Source: Proteiniclasticum sediminis
GTDB taxonomy: Bacteria; Bacillota; Clostridia; Clostridiales; Clostridiaceae
Reading direction: 5' to 3'
Assembly: GCF_018128025.1 (NCBI RefSeq)
Contig: NZ_JAGSCS010000011.1
Location: forward strand, 1-64,000
DNA length: 64,000 nucleotides
Within the stretch, counting starts at the first letter, position 1. Every line of letters starts with the position of its first letter. The position numbers were made by a program, and so were the translations under genes. The notes beneath the pieces were generated by a model. The model worked only from the letters and a program-made list of their open reading frames with translations. It did not search any database and had not been told where the DNA came from. Of this stretch, positions 41,086 through 49,564 are shown in pieces.

Positions 41086-42480
41086 ATGGAAAAATTCTTC
41101 AAGCTTAAGGAACATGGCACCAATGTGAGAACCGAAGTTCTCGGCGGATTCACCACCTTCCTTACCATGGCGTATATCATCTTCGTCAATCCCCAGATTC
41201 TGGGCCTTGCTGGAGTACCTTCCGGAGCCGTATTCACTGCGACGATCCTGGCTGCGGCCATCGGAACCTTTATCATGGCTTTCGTGGCCAATGTGCCCTT
41301 TGCCGTGGCTCCTGGCATGGGACTTAATGCCTTCTTCACCTTCACCGTAGTATTCGGGCTAGGTTACAGCTGGCAGCAGGCCCTGGCTCTGGTCTTCATC
41401 TGCGGACTCATCAACATCTTCATCACCGTGACCAAGATTCGTAAGATGATCGTTCAGGCGATTCCCGAATCCCTCCAGTACGCCATCAGCGGCGGTATTG
41501 GTTTGTTCATCGCCTACATCGGCCTGAAGGAAGCTCACTTCCTCACCTTCACAGGCGAAGCTTATAACCTCATGGTCAGCACTGAAGGCGGCGGCGGAAT
41601 TTTCAAGAACATCGTTCCTGCCCTGGCTGACTTCACGGATCCTGTTTCCCAGGTGGCCCTTATTGGACTTCTCATCACCGTGGTTCTTCTCCTGAAGAAG
41701 GTGAAGAGTGCCATCCTCATCGGAATTGTATCCACCACCATCATTGGTATTGCCTTCAATGTTACCCAGATTCCAGCGCTGACGGCAGATATGTTCAAGA
41801 TCCCCAGCCTGGCACCGACTTTCCTGAAGCTGGACTTTAATGGTCTCTTCTCCGGGGATAAGCTCTTCATCACCCTGACCACCGTCTTCGCCTTCTCCCT
41901 CACCGATACTTTCGACACCATCGGAACCTTCCTGGGTGCCGGCAGAAAGTCCGGGATCTTCACCGAAGATGACGCTAAGTCCGTGGAACATTCCAAGGGA
42001 CTGAGCACCAAGATGGAAAGAGCTCTCTTCGCCGATGCTACGGCCACCTCCATCGGAGCTCTTCTGGGTACCTCCAACACCACCACCTATGTGGAAAGTG
42101 CTGCGGGTATTGCCCAGGGCGCAAAGACCGGTCTGGCTTCCCTGACCACCGGCGTACTCTTCCTGATCTCCCTCTTCCTGGCGCCCGTTGCCCTCATGGT
42201 TCCGGGTGCAGCCACTGCTCCTGCCCTCATCGTCGTGGGTATCTTCATGGCAGAAGGCCTGAAGAACATTGAGTGGGGCGACCTGACCGTTGCCATCCCT
42301 GCATTCCTGGTGCTGGCCTTCATGGGCTTCTCCTACTCTATCACCAACGGAATTGCCTTCGGATTCCTCTTCTATTCCATCGCCATGATCCTGGACAAGA
42401 AGGGCAACAAGGTTCATCCCATCATGTACATCATCACCGTGCTCTTTATCCTTTCCTTTGTTCTCACCGCTGTGGTTTAA
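41086..42480 (+). CDS. NCS2-family adenine/guanine/hypoxanthine permease
   Basis: A 464-residue carrier with about 13 helices of the AzgA/PbuG/AdeQ branch. FKLKEHGTNVRTEVLGGFTTFLTMAYIIFVNP at the N-terminus, FAVAPGMGLNAFFTF, ESLQYAISGGIGLFIAYIGL and LTDTFDTIGTFLGAGRKSG are diagnostic. GAGGTG sits 5 nt before ATG 41086, and the promoter position confirms this start. It takes up purine bases, complementing the xanthine permease at 20.5 kb. Monocistronic. Confidence 0.95.
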   Translation: MEKFFKLKEHGTNVRTEVLGGFTTFLTMAYIIFVNPQILGLAGVPSGAVFTATILAAAIGTFIMAFVANVPFAVAPGMGLNAFFTFTVVFGLGYSWQQALALVFICGLINIFITVTKIRKMIVQAIPESLQYAISGGIGLFIAYIGLKEAHFLTFTGEAYNLMVSTEGGGGIFKNIVPALADFTDPVSQVALIGLLITVVLLLKKVKSAILIGIVSTTIIGIAFNVTQIPALTADMFKIPSLAPTFLKLDFNGLFSGDKLFITLTTVFAFSLTDTFDTIGTFLGAGRKSGIFTEDDAKSVEHSKGLSTKMERALFADATATSIGALLGTSNTTTYVESAAGIAQGAKTGLASLTTGVLFLISLFLAPVALMVPGAATAPALIVVGIFMAEGLKNIEWGDLTVAIPAFLVLAFMGFSYSITNGIAFGFLFYSIAMILDKKGNKVHPIMYIITVLFILSFVLTAVV

Positions 42481-42507
42481 CCCACAGATACAATAAACCC
42501 ATAAGAA

Positions 42508-42540
42508 AATGCACCCCATTTCTGGTGGTGCATTTTTCTT
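42508..42540. terminator. Bidirectional terminator
   Basis: AAATGCACC and GGTGCATTT stem with A- and T-rich flanks between the permease and lactonase genes. Confidence 0.8.
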
Positions 42541-42548
42541 CTGCAAAA

Positions 42549-43553
42549 TTACGGCTGGAAGAGGATACAGGTGGGTTCCGGGGTCCACAGATCCTTTTTC
42601 AGCAGCTGCAGCTTTCCCGTTTCCCGGTCCCGCTTAAAGAGAGTGAGGGTATTGGAGTTCATGTTGCCCACAAGGAGGAAAGCGCCGTCGGGGGTGAGAT
42701 TGAAATCCCGGGGATGATCTCCTTCCGTGGAGAGGATCTCTACCAGACGGAGCTGGTGGTTTTCCTTGATCTCAAAAACCGACAGGCTATCGTGGCCCCG
42801 ATTGGATACATAGAGGAAGCGGTTATCCGGGGTGATTCGAATGGCGGCTCCGGTATTTTCCCCCTGGAAGTCCTCGGGAAGGGTGGCGATGGCCTGTTTC
42901 ATGCGGTAATCCCCCTGGCTGAAGTCCAGGGTGAAGATCTCCGAGGTGAGTTCGGAGAAGACATAGACCACGGGGGCTTTGCCGTGGAAAACCAGATGGC
43001 GGGGACCGCTGCCCGGCGGAAGGAGCACTTCCGATACCTTTTCGAAGGCGGGTTCCTGCCGGTAGATATGGAGAAGATCCGTTCCCAGATCGCAGACCAG
43101 GATATCCGCGTTATAGGGATTCTTCTGGGCGAAGTGGATATGGGAGCTGTCCTGCCGCCCTTCCACGGGACCCCGGCCTGTATGCTGGAAAGAATGCAGG
43201 CGATCCGTGATCATCCCCTCCGCCGTCTCGTACACATCAAAGCGACCCTGGTGGTAGTTACTGGCCAGGAGGGCGTTTTCGGACCAGGCCAGGTGGCAGG
43301 GGGTTCGCTCCCCGGGGAAGGTGAGCTTCTTGCTCTCACCGCTGGAGAGATTCAGGGACAGCACGCCGGCGGCATCACCGTCTTTCATGGCGCTGTAGAG
43401 GGTTTCTCCGTCTTTACTGAGGAGAAGATAACTGGGTTCCTCCACGGGAAAGAAATCTTCCACCACAAACTCCTCATCATTGAATCGGAAGGCGCGAATG
43501 CCTTTGCTGCTCTTCCGGGTGTACGATCCGATAAATCCTCGGTAGTAATTCAT
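42549..43553 (-). CDS. Lactonase-family protein (6-phosphogluconolactonase type)
   Basis: A 334-residue seven-bladed beta-propeller of the PF10282 lactonase family. Blades carry PSYLLLSKDGETLYSA, PCHLAWSENALLASNYHQGRFDVY, GPRHLVFHGKAPVVYVFSEL, RITPDNRFLYVSNRGHDSLSVF and HPRDFNLTPDGAFLLVGNMNSNTLTLF, the repeated P.H/R. and N...NTL pattern. Length fits Pgl of the YbhE/YkgB type. GGAGG before ATG 43553 sets the start. It probably hydrolyses 6-phosphogluconolactone, the step before the dehydrogenase at 39251; glucose 6-phosphate dehydrogenase is not in the window. Confidence 0.88.
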   Translation of the reverse strand: MNYYRGFIGSYTRKSSKGIRAFRFNDEEFVVEDFFPVEEPSYLLLSKDGETLYSAMKDGDAAGVLSLNLSSGESKKLTFPGERTPCHLAWSENALLASNYHQGRFDVYETAEGMITDRLHSFQHTGRGPVEGRQDSSHIHFAQKNPYNADILVCDLGTDLLHIYRQEPAFEKVSEVLLPPGSGPRHLVFHGKAPVVYVFSELTSEIFTLDFSQGDYRMKQAIATLPEDFQGENTGAAIRITPDNRFLYVSNRGHDSLSVFEIKENHQLRLVEILSTEGDHPRDFNLTPDGAFLLVGNMNSNTLTLFKRDRETGKLQLLKKDLWTPEPTCILFQP

Positions 43554-43726
43554 GCCGATTCCTCCTTCGTATTCATTCACCCCTATCATACCAAATTATG
43601 GAGGGGAAGATTGAGAACGGACGATGAATTCCGCTCCAAAAAGGGGGGAAGTAACCGAAATGTCAATCCTCCTCGTCCCCTCCCGCGTAGAATAAAGGTA
43701 TCAATGGAAGAAGGGAGGAGAAGGCC

Positions 43727-44776
43727 ATGGCACGAAGAGAACTGTTTCGTGACCGCCGTAAAGGGGTCCGGCGTAACCGCATTCTGGCAGGTCTTCTGGC
43801 TCTTCTTCTTCTTTTGGGTGGAGGATACGGGCTATACTGGCTGCAGAATGGACAGACGACACCACCGCCTCAAGAAACTCCAGTGGATACGGGAGCACAT
43901 ATGCCGGAGACCCCAGCGGAAACTCCAGCAGAAACGCCTATTCCGGAAACGCCGGAAAGCTCTGGCGAACTGCCGCCACCGGAAACTTTAGAAAAACCAG
44001 AGACTCCAGATGCCAGCCCAGAGGGCGAGCCTGATCTTCCTCCCCCCGTGGATGAAGATCAGCTGAAGACAGGAACCAACCATTCCCTCCGAGCTTCGGC
44101 CTATGCCTACAAAACCCAGGATGTGCGAAACTGGATGAAGGGTTATGTGCCCTACACGGGAGAGAAGATCGCCTTCCTGACCTTTGATGATGGGCCCACG
44201 AAGATCACCGCCCCAGTGCTCGATATCCTGAAGGCCCTCCATGTCCCGGCCACCTTCTTCATTCCCGGCATCACCCTGGAGCGCTTTCCGGATCAGGCCA
44301 TTTTGGAGCGGTACATCAAAGAAGGCCATGCTTTGGGTACCCACAGCTATTCCCATGACTATAAGGTCCTGTATCCCAACAAGGTGGCGGATCCTGACCG
44401 GATTGTCCAGGAGTATCAGAAAACCCTGGCTCTGATGAAATCCCTGTTGGGCGACGGCTTTGAGTCGAAAGTTTTTCGGTTCCCCGGCGGTTCCGGAAGC
44501 TGGAAAAATATCGCCCCGGCGCGGGAGAAGCTTCTTCACCTGGGTGTGGTGGACATGGACTGGAACTCCATCTCCGGCGATGCGGAGCCAGCCAGCCGAA
44601 GACCAGGGGATACGGCAGCCACGGTGCAGTATGTCATGGACACGCTGATGAATAACCGGGAGCCCGATGTGGCCGTAATTCTCATGCATGACTCCAAGAG
44701 TGTCACGCCGGAGTATCTCCAGGCGGTGATCCAACGCCTCCAGGCGGAAGGTTACCATTTCGGAATTCTGGAATAA
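43727..44776 (+). CDS. Membrane-anchored polysaccharide deacetylase
   Basis: A 349-residue protein. Residues about 18-38 are a single membrane anchor after a basic N-terminus; residues 45-110 are a Pro/Glu/Thr-rich linker with PETPAETPAETPIPETPE. The NodB domain starts near 145 with FLTFDDGPT (Asp-Asp metal/base motif), ATFFIPG, GHALGTHSYSHD (zinc His-x3-His), RFPGGSGSWK and ILMHDS near the end, all catalytic motifs intact. It would remove acetyl groups from peptidoglycan or another glycan outside the membrane. Confidence 0.92.
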   Translation: MARRELFRDRRKGVRRNRILAGLLALLLLLGGGYGLYWLQNGQTTPPPQETPVDTGAHMPETPAETPAETPIPETPESSGELPPPETLEKPETPDASPEGEPDLPPPVDEDQLKTGTNHSLRASAYAYKTQDVRNWMKGYVPYTGEKIAFLTFDDGPTKITAPVLDILKALHVPATFFIPGITLERFPDQAILERYIKEGHALGTHSYSHDYKVLYPNKVADPDRIVQEYQKTLALMKSLLGDGFESKVFRFPGGSGSWKNIAPAREKLLHLGVVDMDWNSISGDAEPASRRPGDTAATVQYVMDTLMNNREPDVAVILMHDSKSVTPEYLQAVIQRLQAEGYHFGILE

Positions 44777-44830
44777 GGAATCGATTGCAGCGAAGAAAAT
44801 GACAATTTTTTTCAAAATGCTTGAAACACA

Positions 44831-44859
44831 TTGCCTTTGGAGCTTTTTGGTGTTATAAT
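44831..44859 (+). promoter_or_regulatory. Promoter of the DEAD-box helicase gene
   Basis: TTGCCT, 17-nt spacer, TATAAT. Confidence 0.75.
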
Positions 44860-44907
44860 ACATCAGTGGTTTAGGATAGTAAAAAACTTGCAATTTGTTA
44901 TTCATCA

Positions 44908-44935
44908 CCTTGCAGCACTACTGCGAGGTTTTTTT
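44908..44935 (+). terminator. Leader terminator (attenuator) in front of the helicase gene
   Basis: CCTTGCAG-CACTA-CTGCGAGG followed by seven T, lying after the promoter (start near 44866) and before the ATG at 44977. Such a position implies conditional read-through. Confidence 0.7.
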
Positions 44936-44976
44936 ATGGGAATTTGCATTTGAAAATAAATGAAAACGAGGTAAAT

Positions 44977-46548
44977 ATGGAAGAAAAAAGATTTATTGAT
45001 TTGGGTTTGAGCGAAGACGTGCAGAAGGCGATTGCCGCCATGGGGTATGAGACTCCTTCCGATATTCAGGAAGAAGTTATCCCGGTAATTCTGGAAGGCA
45101 AGGATGTCATCGGCCAGGCGCAGACGGGAACGGGAAAGACGCTGGCTTTCGCGGCGCCCATGCTGAGCATGCTCCAAAAGAAAGATGCGGTCTCCGCCAT
45201 CATTCTGGCTCCTACCCGGGAACTGGCCATCCAGGTCAGCGAGGAGATTGAACGGATTGCCAAGTTCTCCCGCGTCCGTCAGCTGGCTGTATACGGCGGT
45301 TCCAGCATTGAGATGCAGGTCCGGGCGCTGCGCCGGGGCATCGATATCGTCGTGGGAACACCGGGACGCGTCATCGACCTGATGGAACGCAAGGTGCTGA
45401 AGCTGGACCAGGTGGATTTCCTGATTCTCGATGAGGCCGATGAAATGCTGAACATGGGATTCGTGGAAGACATTGAGACCATCATGGCCGGCACCAATCC
45501 GGAGAAGCAGACCATGCTTTTCTCCGCCACCATGCCTGAGGAATACAAGCGTCTGTCCCGCAAATACATGAAGGAAGACCGCGTCCATATCAAGGTGGCC
45601 GTGAAATCCATGACGGTTTCCACCGTGGCCCAGAGCTACTACGAAGTTCGGGAGCAGTATCGCTTTGAAACCCTCTGCCGTGTCATGGATGCGGAAGATA
45701 TGGAATCTGTCCTGATCTTCTGCCGAACCAAGCGTGGCGTGGATGAACTGGTGGACAATCTTTCTGCCCGAGGTTACAACGCCGCTGGTATGCACGGCGA
45801 TATGACCCAGAATGTGCGCATCGCCACCTTGAAGAAATTCAAGGACAGAAAGCTCAAGTTCCTGGTGGCCACCGACGTGGCAGCCCGAGGCATCGACATC
45901 GACAATCTTTCCCATGTGGTAAACTATGATCTTCCCCAGGATATTGAGTCCTATGTTCACCGCATCGGCAGAACGGGAAGAGCGAACCGTCAGGGTATCG
46001 CCTACTCCCTGGTCAACGGCCGCGAACTGTCCTTCATGAAGCAGATCGAGCGCGTGACCAAGAGCACCATCGAGCGCAAGGAAATCCCCACCCTGGAGGA
46101 AATCTTCAAAGCGAAGAACAACACCTTCAAGGACAAGATCACCGCCGAGCTCTCCACCAATAAGTACAAGACCTTCTATCCCGTCATCGAGGAAATGAAG
46201 GAAACCTTTAATGTGGAAGACATTGCCGCAGCGCTGATGAACATGCTCTACAAGGATGAGCTCAGCTTTGACTACAAGGTGAACAAGCTGGATACGCCGA
46301 AGAAATTCGTCCGTCTCTTTATCACCGTGGGATCCATGGACAAGCTCACCCCCAAGAAGCTCATTGACTTCATCACCACCAACTCCGGCGTAAAGCCCGA
46401 TGTCATCGGCACCATCGACATCCTCACGAAGTTCAGCTTTGTGGATGTACTGGCCGGTCAGGAAGACATCATCGCCAAGCACTGCAACGGCGTGAAGCTT
46501 TCCGGACGGAAAGCCAAATTCGAAGTGGCCGCTAAGCGCCGCAAATAA
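44977..46548 (+). CDS. DEAD-box RNA helicase with DbpA-type RNA-binding domain
   Basis: A 523-residue helicase of the CsdA/DeaD class. AQTGTGKT at 48-55 (motif I), PTRELAIQ, LDEADEMLNMGF (motif II), SAT (motif III), TDVAARGIDI and HRIGRTGRANRQG (motif VI) are present. The last 75 residues (VRLFITVGSMDKLTPKKLIDFI...) form a DbpA-type RRM. These proteins unwind RNA during ribosome assembly and cold adaptation. Start ATG 44977 after GAGGT. A terminator hairpin in the leader suggests regulated read-through, as expected for a gene responding to RNA folding or cold. Confidence 0.95.
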   Translation: MEEKRFIDLGLSEDVQKAIAAMGYETPSDIQEEVIPVILEGKDVIGQAQTGTGKTLAFAAPMLSMLQKKDAVSAIILAPTRELAIQVSEEIERIAKFSRVRQLAVYGGSSIEMQVRALRRGIDIVVGTPGRVIDLMERKVLKLDQVDFLILDEADEMLNMGFVEDIETIMAGTNPEKQTMLFSATMPEEYKRLSRKYMKEDRVHIKVAVKSMTVSTVAQSYYEVREQYRFETLCRVMDAEDMESVLIFCRTKRGVDELVDNLSARGYNAAGMHGDMTQNVRIATLKKFKDRKLKFLVATDVAARGIDIDNLSHVVNYDLPQDIESYVHRIGRTGRANRQGIAYSLVNGRELSFMKQIERVTKSTIERKEIPTLEEIFKAKNNTFKDKITAELSTNKYKTFYPVIEEMKETFNVEDIAAALMNMLYKDELSFDYKVNKLDTPKKFVRLFITVGSMDKLTPKKLIDFITTNSGVKPDVIGTIDILTKFSFVDVLAGQEDIIAKHCNGVKLSGRKAKFEVAAKRRK

Positions 46549-46557
46549 GACCAATTG

Positions 46558-46588
46558 AGGACCCGGGAGAAATCCCCGGTCCTTTTTT
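46558..46588 (+). terminator. Terminator of the helicase gene
   Basis: AGGACCCGGG and CCCGGTCCT stem with TTTTTT. Confidence 0.85.
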
Positions 46589-46653
46589 CATGGGAAATTA
46601 TAAGAAAGATTGATTTCAATGTGTGAATTAACTAAATATTTACTAAGTATCAA

Positions 46654-46682
46654 TTGACAATGTAAACGATTCGTTTCAAAAT
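46654..46682 (+). promoter_or_regulatory. Promoter with palindromic operator before dhaK
   Basis: TTGACA (46654-46659), 17-nt spacer, CAAAAT (46677-46682). The spacer contains AAACGATTCGTTT (46664-46676), a palindrome around a central base resembling LacI-family or CcpA-type sites. Confidence 0.65.
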
Positions 46683-46777
46683 TAAGAATGAAAGTTATTC
46701 TCCAGAGTTTTAGAGTGGTTGAGAGAATAGTGTTCTGTTTGTTGCGCTGTTCATTTCTGAAAAATGAGGAGGTAGTC

Positions 46778-47773
46778 ATGAAAAAGGTCATCAACAATCC
46801 GAACAATGTCGTTGACGAACTGCTGCAGGGTATGGTATTAGCCCATCCCGATCATATCAGAAGACTGGAAGGCTTTGAGGTTTTGGTCCGCAAGAACTCC
46901 CCCATCGAAGGAAAAGTTGCCCTCGTCAGCGGAGGAGGTTCCGGACATGAACCTTCCCACGGCGGATTTGTGGGAACCGGAATGCTCGATGGCGCCGTTG
47001 CCGGAGCCGTCTTTACCTCACCCACCCCCGATCAGGTTTATGAGGCTGTTAAGGCTGTAGCCGGACCCAAGGGCGTTCTTCTCATCGTGAAGAACTACAC
47101 CGGCGACATCATGAACTTTGAAATGGCCAAGGAAATGGCCGAAGCCGATGACATCAAGGTTGACTATGTGGTCGTCAATGATGACGTGGCCGTGGAGAAT
47201 TCCACCTGGACCACCGGACGCCGCGGCATCGCCGGCACCGTCCTCGTCCACAAGATCACTGGCGCCAAGGCTGAAACGGGAGCAGAGCTTCCTGAAGTGA
47301 AGCGCGTCGCCGAAAAGGTCATCGCCAATGTCCGTTCCATGGGCCTGGCTCTTACCCCCTGCATCGTTCCTGCTGCAGGAAAACCGAACTTTACCTTAGC
47401 TGAAAATGAGATGGAAGTGGGCATGGGCATCCACGGCGAACCGGGAACCCATCGCGAAGCCCTGAAGACTGCAGACGAAATGGTCGACCACCTGGTGGGC
47501 AAGATCCTGGAGGATCTGGACTACACCGGCGGCGAGGTAGTGGTTCTGGTCAACGGCCTAGCTTCCACACCGCTCATGGAACTCTATATTGTCAACAAGC
47601 GTGTCCACGAGATCCTGGCTTCCAAGGGCATCAAGGTCTACAAGTCCCTGGTGGGCGAGTTCATGACCTCCCTGGAAATGGCTGGATTCTCCGTTACCTT
47701 GCTGAAGCTGGATGAGGAACTGAAGGAACTCTTCGACGCTCCCGCAGACACCCCCGCATTTAAGAGCCTGTAA
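46778..47773 (+). CDS. dhaK: Dihydroxyacetone kinase subunit DhaK
   Basis: A 331-residue substrate-binding subunit. ALVSGGGSGHEPSHGGFVGTGMLDGAVAG near 46-74 and LIVKNYTGDIMNFEMAKEMA are characteristic; GMGIHGEPGTHRE carries the His that binds dihydroxyacetone as a hemiaminal. GAGGAGG before ATG 46778 sets the start. DhaL follows 24 nt downstream. No DhaM phosphotransferase subunit lies in the window, so either it is elsewhere or an ATP-dependent partner is used. Confidence 0.95.
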   Translation: MKKVINNPNNVVDELLQGMVLAHPDHIRRLEGFEVLVRKNSPIEGKVALVSGGGSGHEPSHGGFVGTGMLDGAVAGAVFTSPTPDQVYEAVKAVAGPKGVLLIVKNYTGDIMNFEMAKEMAEADDIKVDYVVVNDDVAVENSTWTTGRRGIAGTVLVHKITGAKAETGAELPEVKRVAEKVIANVRSMGLALTPCIVPAAGKPNFTLAENEMEVGMGIHGEPGTHREALKTADEMVDHLVGKILEDLDYTGGEVVVLVNGLASTPLMELYIVNKRVHEILASKGIKVYKSLVGEFMTSLEMAGFSVTLLKLDEELKELFDAPADTPAFKSL

Positions 47774-47797
47774 CCGCAGATTAAGGAGGACATTGCC

Positions 47798-48427
47798 ATG
47801 GCAAACAAGGATAAGGTTTTCGATGTCATCATGGCCATCAGTGACATCATTGAAGAAAAAAAGCTGTATTTGACGCAGCTTGACGCAGCGATCGGAGACG
47901 GAGACCATGGACTCAATATGGCCAAGGGTTTTGGTGCTGCCCGGGAAAAGCTTGAAAGCGGCAGCTTCCAGACACCCAGCGACATCCTCAAAGCCGTGGG
48001 CATGGCGCTGATCTCCAAAGTGGGCGGAGCAGCCGGTCCCCTCTATGGAACCGCATTCCTGAATGCCTCCAAAGTTGTGGCGGGAAAAGAAGAAATAGGA
48101 CTGGCGGATTTCACCGCCATGCTGGAGTCTGCCCTGGACGGGGTGAAGAGCCGAGGGAAAGCTGTCCGTGGTGAAAAAACCATGGTGGATGCCCTGGAGC
48201 CAGCGCTGGATGCGCTGAAAGCCGCTTTGGACGAAGGCACAGCTCCGGAGGAGGCCCTGAACCGCGCGGTGAAAGCCGCCGAGGAAGGCGTAGCCTTCAC
48301 CAAGACCATCCGGGCCACCAAAGGGCGGGCATCCTATCTGGGTGACCGAAGCATCGGCCATGAGGATCCGGGAGCCATGTCTTCTTATGTGATCCTTAAG
48401 ACTATCGCAGAAACCTGTTCCCGCTAA
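47798..48427 (+). CDS. dhaL: Dihydroxyacetone kinase subunit DhaL
   Basis: A 209-residue nucleotide-binding subunit. LDAAIGDGDHGLNMAKGF near 27-44 provides the Mg-coordinating aspartates, KVGGAAGPLYGTAF the phosphate loop, and KGRASYLGDRSIGHEDPGAMSS the C-terminal signature. It transfers phosphate to dihydroxyacetone held by DhaK. Length is standard. The two genes form a short operon ending at a strong terminator. Confidence 0.95.
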   Translation: MANKDKVFDVIMAISDIIEEKKLYLTQLDAAIGDGDHGLNMAKGFGAAREKLESGSFQTPSDILKAVGMALISKVGGAAGPLYGTAFLNASKVVAGKEEIGLADFTAMLESALDGVKSRGKAVRGEKTMVDALEPALDALKAALDEGTAPEEALNRAVKAAEEGVAFTKTIRATKGRASYLGDRSIGHEDPGAMSSYVILKTIAETCSR

Positions 48428-48438
48428 AAAACACCAAA

Positions 48439-48471
48439 AAGGGCAAGACCGTCGTCTTGCCCTTGATTTTT
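48439..48471. terminator. Terminator of dhaKL, probably bidirectional
   Basis: AAGGGCAAGAC and GTCTTGCCCTT form an 11-bp perfect stem with a 4-nt loop, A-rich before and T-rich after. Confidence 0.85.
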
Positions 48472-48498
48472 TCCGCCATATTATAAGGAAGAGGGAGA

Positions 48499-49437
48499 TC
48501 AGTCCTTCTTTAGGGATCCCGCAGGATCGGCGCCGAAGGAGCGCGTTCGCTTCTGAGTGCCCATGACCCCGGCCACGATGAGAACGGCGCCCAGAACCTG
48601 AACGGGGCTCAGGGTTTCGTCCAGGAAGAGGATCCCCGCCAGAATGGAAATCACCGTGGACAGGTGCTGAAAGATGCTCATGCGGGAGGCTTCCATGCGA
48701 GTGAGGGCGTAGTTGGAGAGCAGCGCAGTACCTAAAGTGGAAAAAATCCCCAGAAAAATCACCGAGAGGAGAAACGGCCAATCCTGGAGCGGGGAAAAAT
48801 AGCTCGCCAGAGTCCCCTGGTAAAGATGCTCCCCGAGGCTGGCTGCACCAAAGACAAGAAACCCGGAGAAGATGGCCAGAGCAGCCAGGGAGAAAGCCGA
48901 GTACCGCCGGGAGAATTTCCGGATGAGGACCATGTTGCTGGCGGAAGCGATGGCGGAGAGAAAGAGCAGCACCATTCCCCAGGGGCTTTCTGCAATCTTT
49001 CCCTTTTGAGTCCAGAGGGCGATGAGAAGGACCCCGCTGAGGGAAAGGGCCATGAAGAATCGCTGGCGTCCGGAAGACTTTTCCTTTAGAAACACGGTGG
49101 CCAGAACCAGGGTCAAAAAGGGAATGGAGGCCTGGATGATGGCAGCCTGGGCCGAGGAGACCTTCTGGAGACCCAGGAGCTGCAGAGAGAAGAATCCTAG
49201 GGGATAGAAGAGCGATAGGGGCAGGATTCGAAGAAGATCCTTTTTGTGCAGCCCCAGCCTCGAGGGGCGTAAAAGGAGCACCAGAAGGAGGGCAAAAAAG
49301 GCAAAGAAGAACCGGTAGCTGAGAATGTCCGCCGGTGAGGCGCTTCGTAGCGCAATCTTGGACGCCAGAAAGGAAAAGCCTATGATGAGGGAAAAACCCA
49401 GGGCAGCCAGATACGCCTTTCGCTGTTCGTTTGGCAT
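48499..49437 (-). CDS. EamA/DMT-family transporter
   Basis: A 312-residue membrane protein with ten hydrophobic segments in two EamA repeats (residues about 5-140 and 150-295); each ends with the LxExLSPxQxxGAxLIxxGV-type pattern (LKEKSSGRQRFFMALSLSGVLLI and LDETLSPVQVLGAVLIVAGV). AGGAGG precedes ATG 49437. Such carriers export amino acids or metabolites; no substrate can be assigned. It is divergent from the 2-hydroxyacid dehydrogenase. Confidence 0.92.
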   Translation of the reverse strand: MPNEQRKAYLAALGFSLIIGFSFLASKIALRSASPADILSYRFFFAFFALLLVLLLRPSRLGLHKKDLLRILPLSLFYPLGFFSLQLLGLQKVSSAQAAIIQASIPFLTLVLATVFLKEKSSGRQRFFMALSLSGVLLIALWTQKGKIAESPWGMVLLFLSAIASASNMVLIRKFSRRYSAFSLAALAIFSGFLVFGAASLGEHLYQGTLASYFSPLQDWPFLLSVIFLGIFSTLGTALLSNYALTRMEASRMSIFQHLSTVISILAGILFLDETLSPVQVLGAVLIVAGVMGTQKRTRSFGADPAGSLKKD

Positions 49438-49564
49438 AAAAGTTCCTCCTTGCATAATCAGATTAACTATGGTTATTATAGCACATAGACCTTATACCCC
49501 AAGAGGAGAACCATGGCGGATTTTGAACAGTTTTCAAAAAACGCCGAAGAAAGAGGTGGAAGAG

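Noticed and set aside
42273-43991. 572-codon plus-strand frame across the lactonase gene
   Set aside because: Antisense shadow of a clear beta-propeller gene; no ribosome site or family match.
44905-46554. 549-codon minus-strand frame across the helicase gene
   Set aside because: Antisense shadow of an unmistakable DEAD-box helicase.
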